DNA of 64,000 nucleotides from Bemisia tabaci (lineage: Eukaryota; Arthropoda; Insecta; Hemiptera; Aleyrodidae). Numbering within the stretch: position 1 is the first letter of the stretch; each line of letters begins with the position of its first letter. The position numbers and the translations under genes are program-made. The notes below the pieces were generated by a model. That model was given only the letters and a program-made list of their open reading frames with translations, did not search any database and was not told the origin of the DNA. Below, in pieces: positions 63,480 through 64,000 of this stretch. Where the stretch lies: positions 1,798,001-1,862,000 of the forward strand of contig NC_092800.1 in the NCBI RefSeq assembly GCF_918797505.1. The letters are read 5' to 3'.

Positions 63480-63770
63480 GGAACAATAACTTACTGCATG
63501 GGAGAGAAAAGTTTTCTCTCCTGAGCAATTAGTCGTAGCAGCGGAGCGAAAATATTTTTCTCCAGAACACTAACTAATTACTCTGGAGAGAAAATATTTT
63601 CTCTTCGGAGAAATTAGTTAGTGCTACAGAGAGAATTATTTTCTCTCCGGAGCAATTATTTAGTGTTCCGGAGAAAACTATTTTCTCTTCGGAACGGAAA
63701 GTTATTGCTGGTAGGAGAACATTTTTTTCTCCAGAACACTAACTATTTTCTCTGGAGAGAAAAAGTATTT
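63480..63770 (+). repeat. GAGAGAAA/TTTTCTC repeat
   Basis: Repeated words GGAGAGAAAATATTTTCTCT, CTCCAGAACACTAACTA (twice, 63571 and 63731) and AATTAGTTAGTGCT. Related to the tandem repeat at 20180-20660. Confidence 0.7.
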
Positions 63771-64000
63771 TATAGTATTTAAAAATATTTTGGGGCTATA
63801 ATAGCTAAATCATCGGTAGTAAAGCCCGTTATACTCTTGAAAAGAAATTGACTCGATTGTTTTATACCTGCGTTTCTTAATTACGATTATTTTAAGCGCT
63901 CGAACACAAATACCTCCAATTTTAGCCATGTGGTAATTTCCTGAGAGCCGGTAATTGCTCGAATTTCTCATCGAACCTTCCAAAAAATAGCCTGCTTTTT
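63771..64000. other. No feature recognised
   Basis: AT-rich end of the window without recognised feature. Confidence 0.4.

Overview
This window looks like a piece of an arthropod nuclear genome, most likely an insect and perhaps a hemipteran such as a whitefly. The base for that is indirect: about 60% A+T, no operons or long open reading frames, a very high density of short terminal-inverted-repeat (TIR) elements, an arthropod-style MULE transposase remnant, and a mariner-like transposase fragment. The species guess rests on general resemblance and was not tested by a search. I see no intact protein-coding gene, no rRNA, no convincing tRNA, no CRISPR array and no bacterial or viral gene set. 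Nearly all ORFs over 60 codons are chance frames in repeats, in GC-rich DNA or in tandem arrays.

The window is best read as intergenic or intronic DNA packed with non-autonomous DNA transposons (MITEs). Family letters are my own. A, E, G and J are MITEs that begin CACTG and end CAGTG; where ends are clear the target is TA, as in Tc1/mariner. B is a ~254-bp MITE (TIR CTGCCGTGCTAAGG) with 4-bp target duplications and about 18 copies on both strands. D and D' are palindromic MITEs (TIR GGACGTATTT) with 4-bp A/T-rich duplications, mostly AAAT. F, K, L, N and others are further palindromic families. There are also two Harbinger-like MITEs (3-bp TTA/TAA duplications), a hAT-like MITE (8-bp duplication), a CAGGGTTGCCAC element and long foldbacks, the largest being 880 bp at 41.7-42.6 kb.

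Layout. 1-7 kb: dispersed repeats, a 557-bp foldback and MITEs A, K, L and O. 7.4-12.7 kb: MITEs E, F, R, A and K around GC-rich islands. 12.7-17.2 kb: mostly unassigned, with homopolymer C/G runs and a GC-rich island. 17.3-32 kb: dense B, C, D, G, H and N copies, plus a possible 39-nt exon at 21.06 kb. 32.0-33.1 kb: a G element carrying a hAT-like insertion, followed by an 11-unit 42-bp array made from a B terminus. 33.9-37.2 kb and 51.9-54.0 kb: two near-identical copies of a larger transposon-like element with a decayed mariner-like transposase segment. 39.8-41.3 kb: a three-level nest, MULE inside A inside B. 43.6-50.1 kb: several diverged tandem repeats, including a 79-bp minisatellite. 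54-59 kb: more B, Harbinger-like, K, L and N copies. 60-64 kb: J and G copies, a 122-bp satellite grown from a D' hairpin, and a GAGAGAAA-type repeat.

Between repeats lie about ten GC-rich islands that often contain TAATTA-type cores. They are the best candidates for host regulatory DNA, but this is inference. Nothing here forms a recognisable multi-gene system. The most informative content is the layered transposition history and the birth of tandem arrays from MITE ends.
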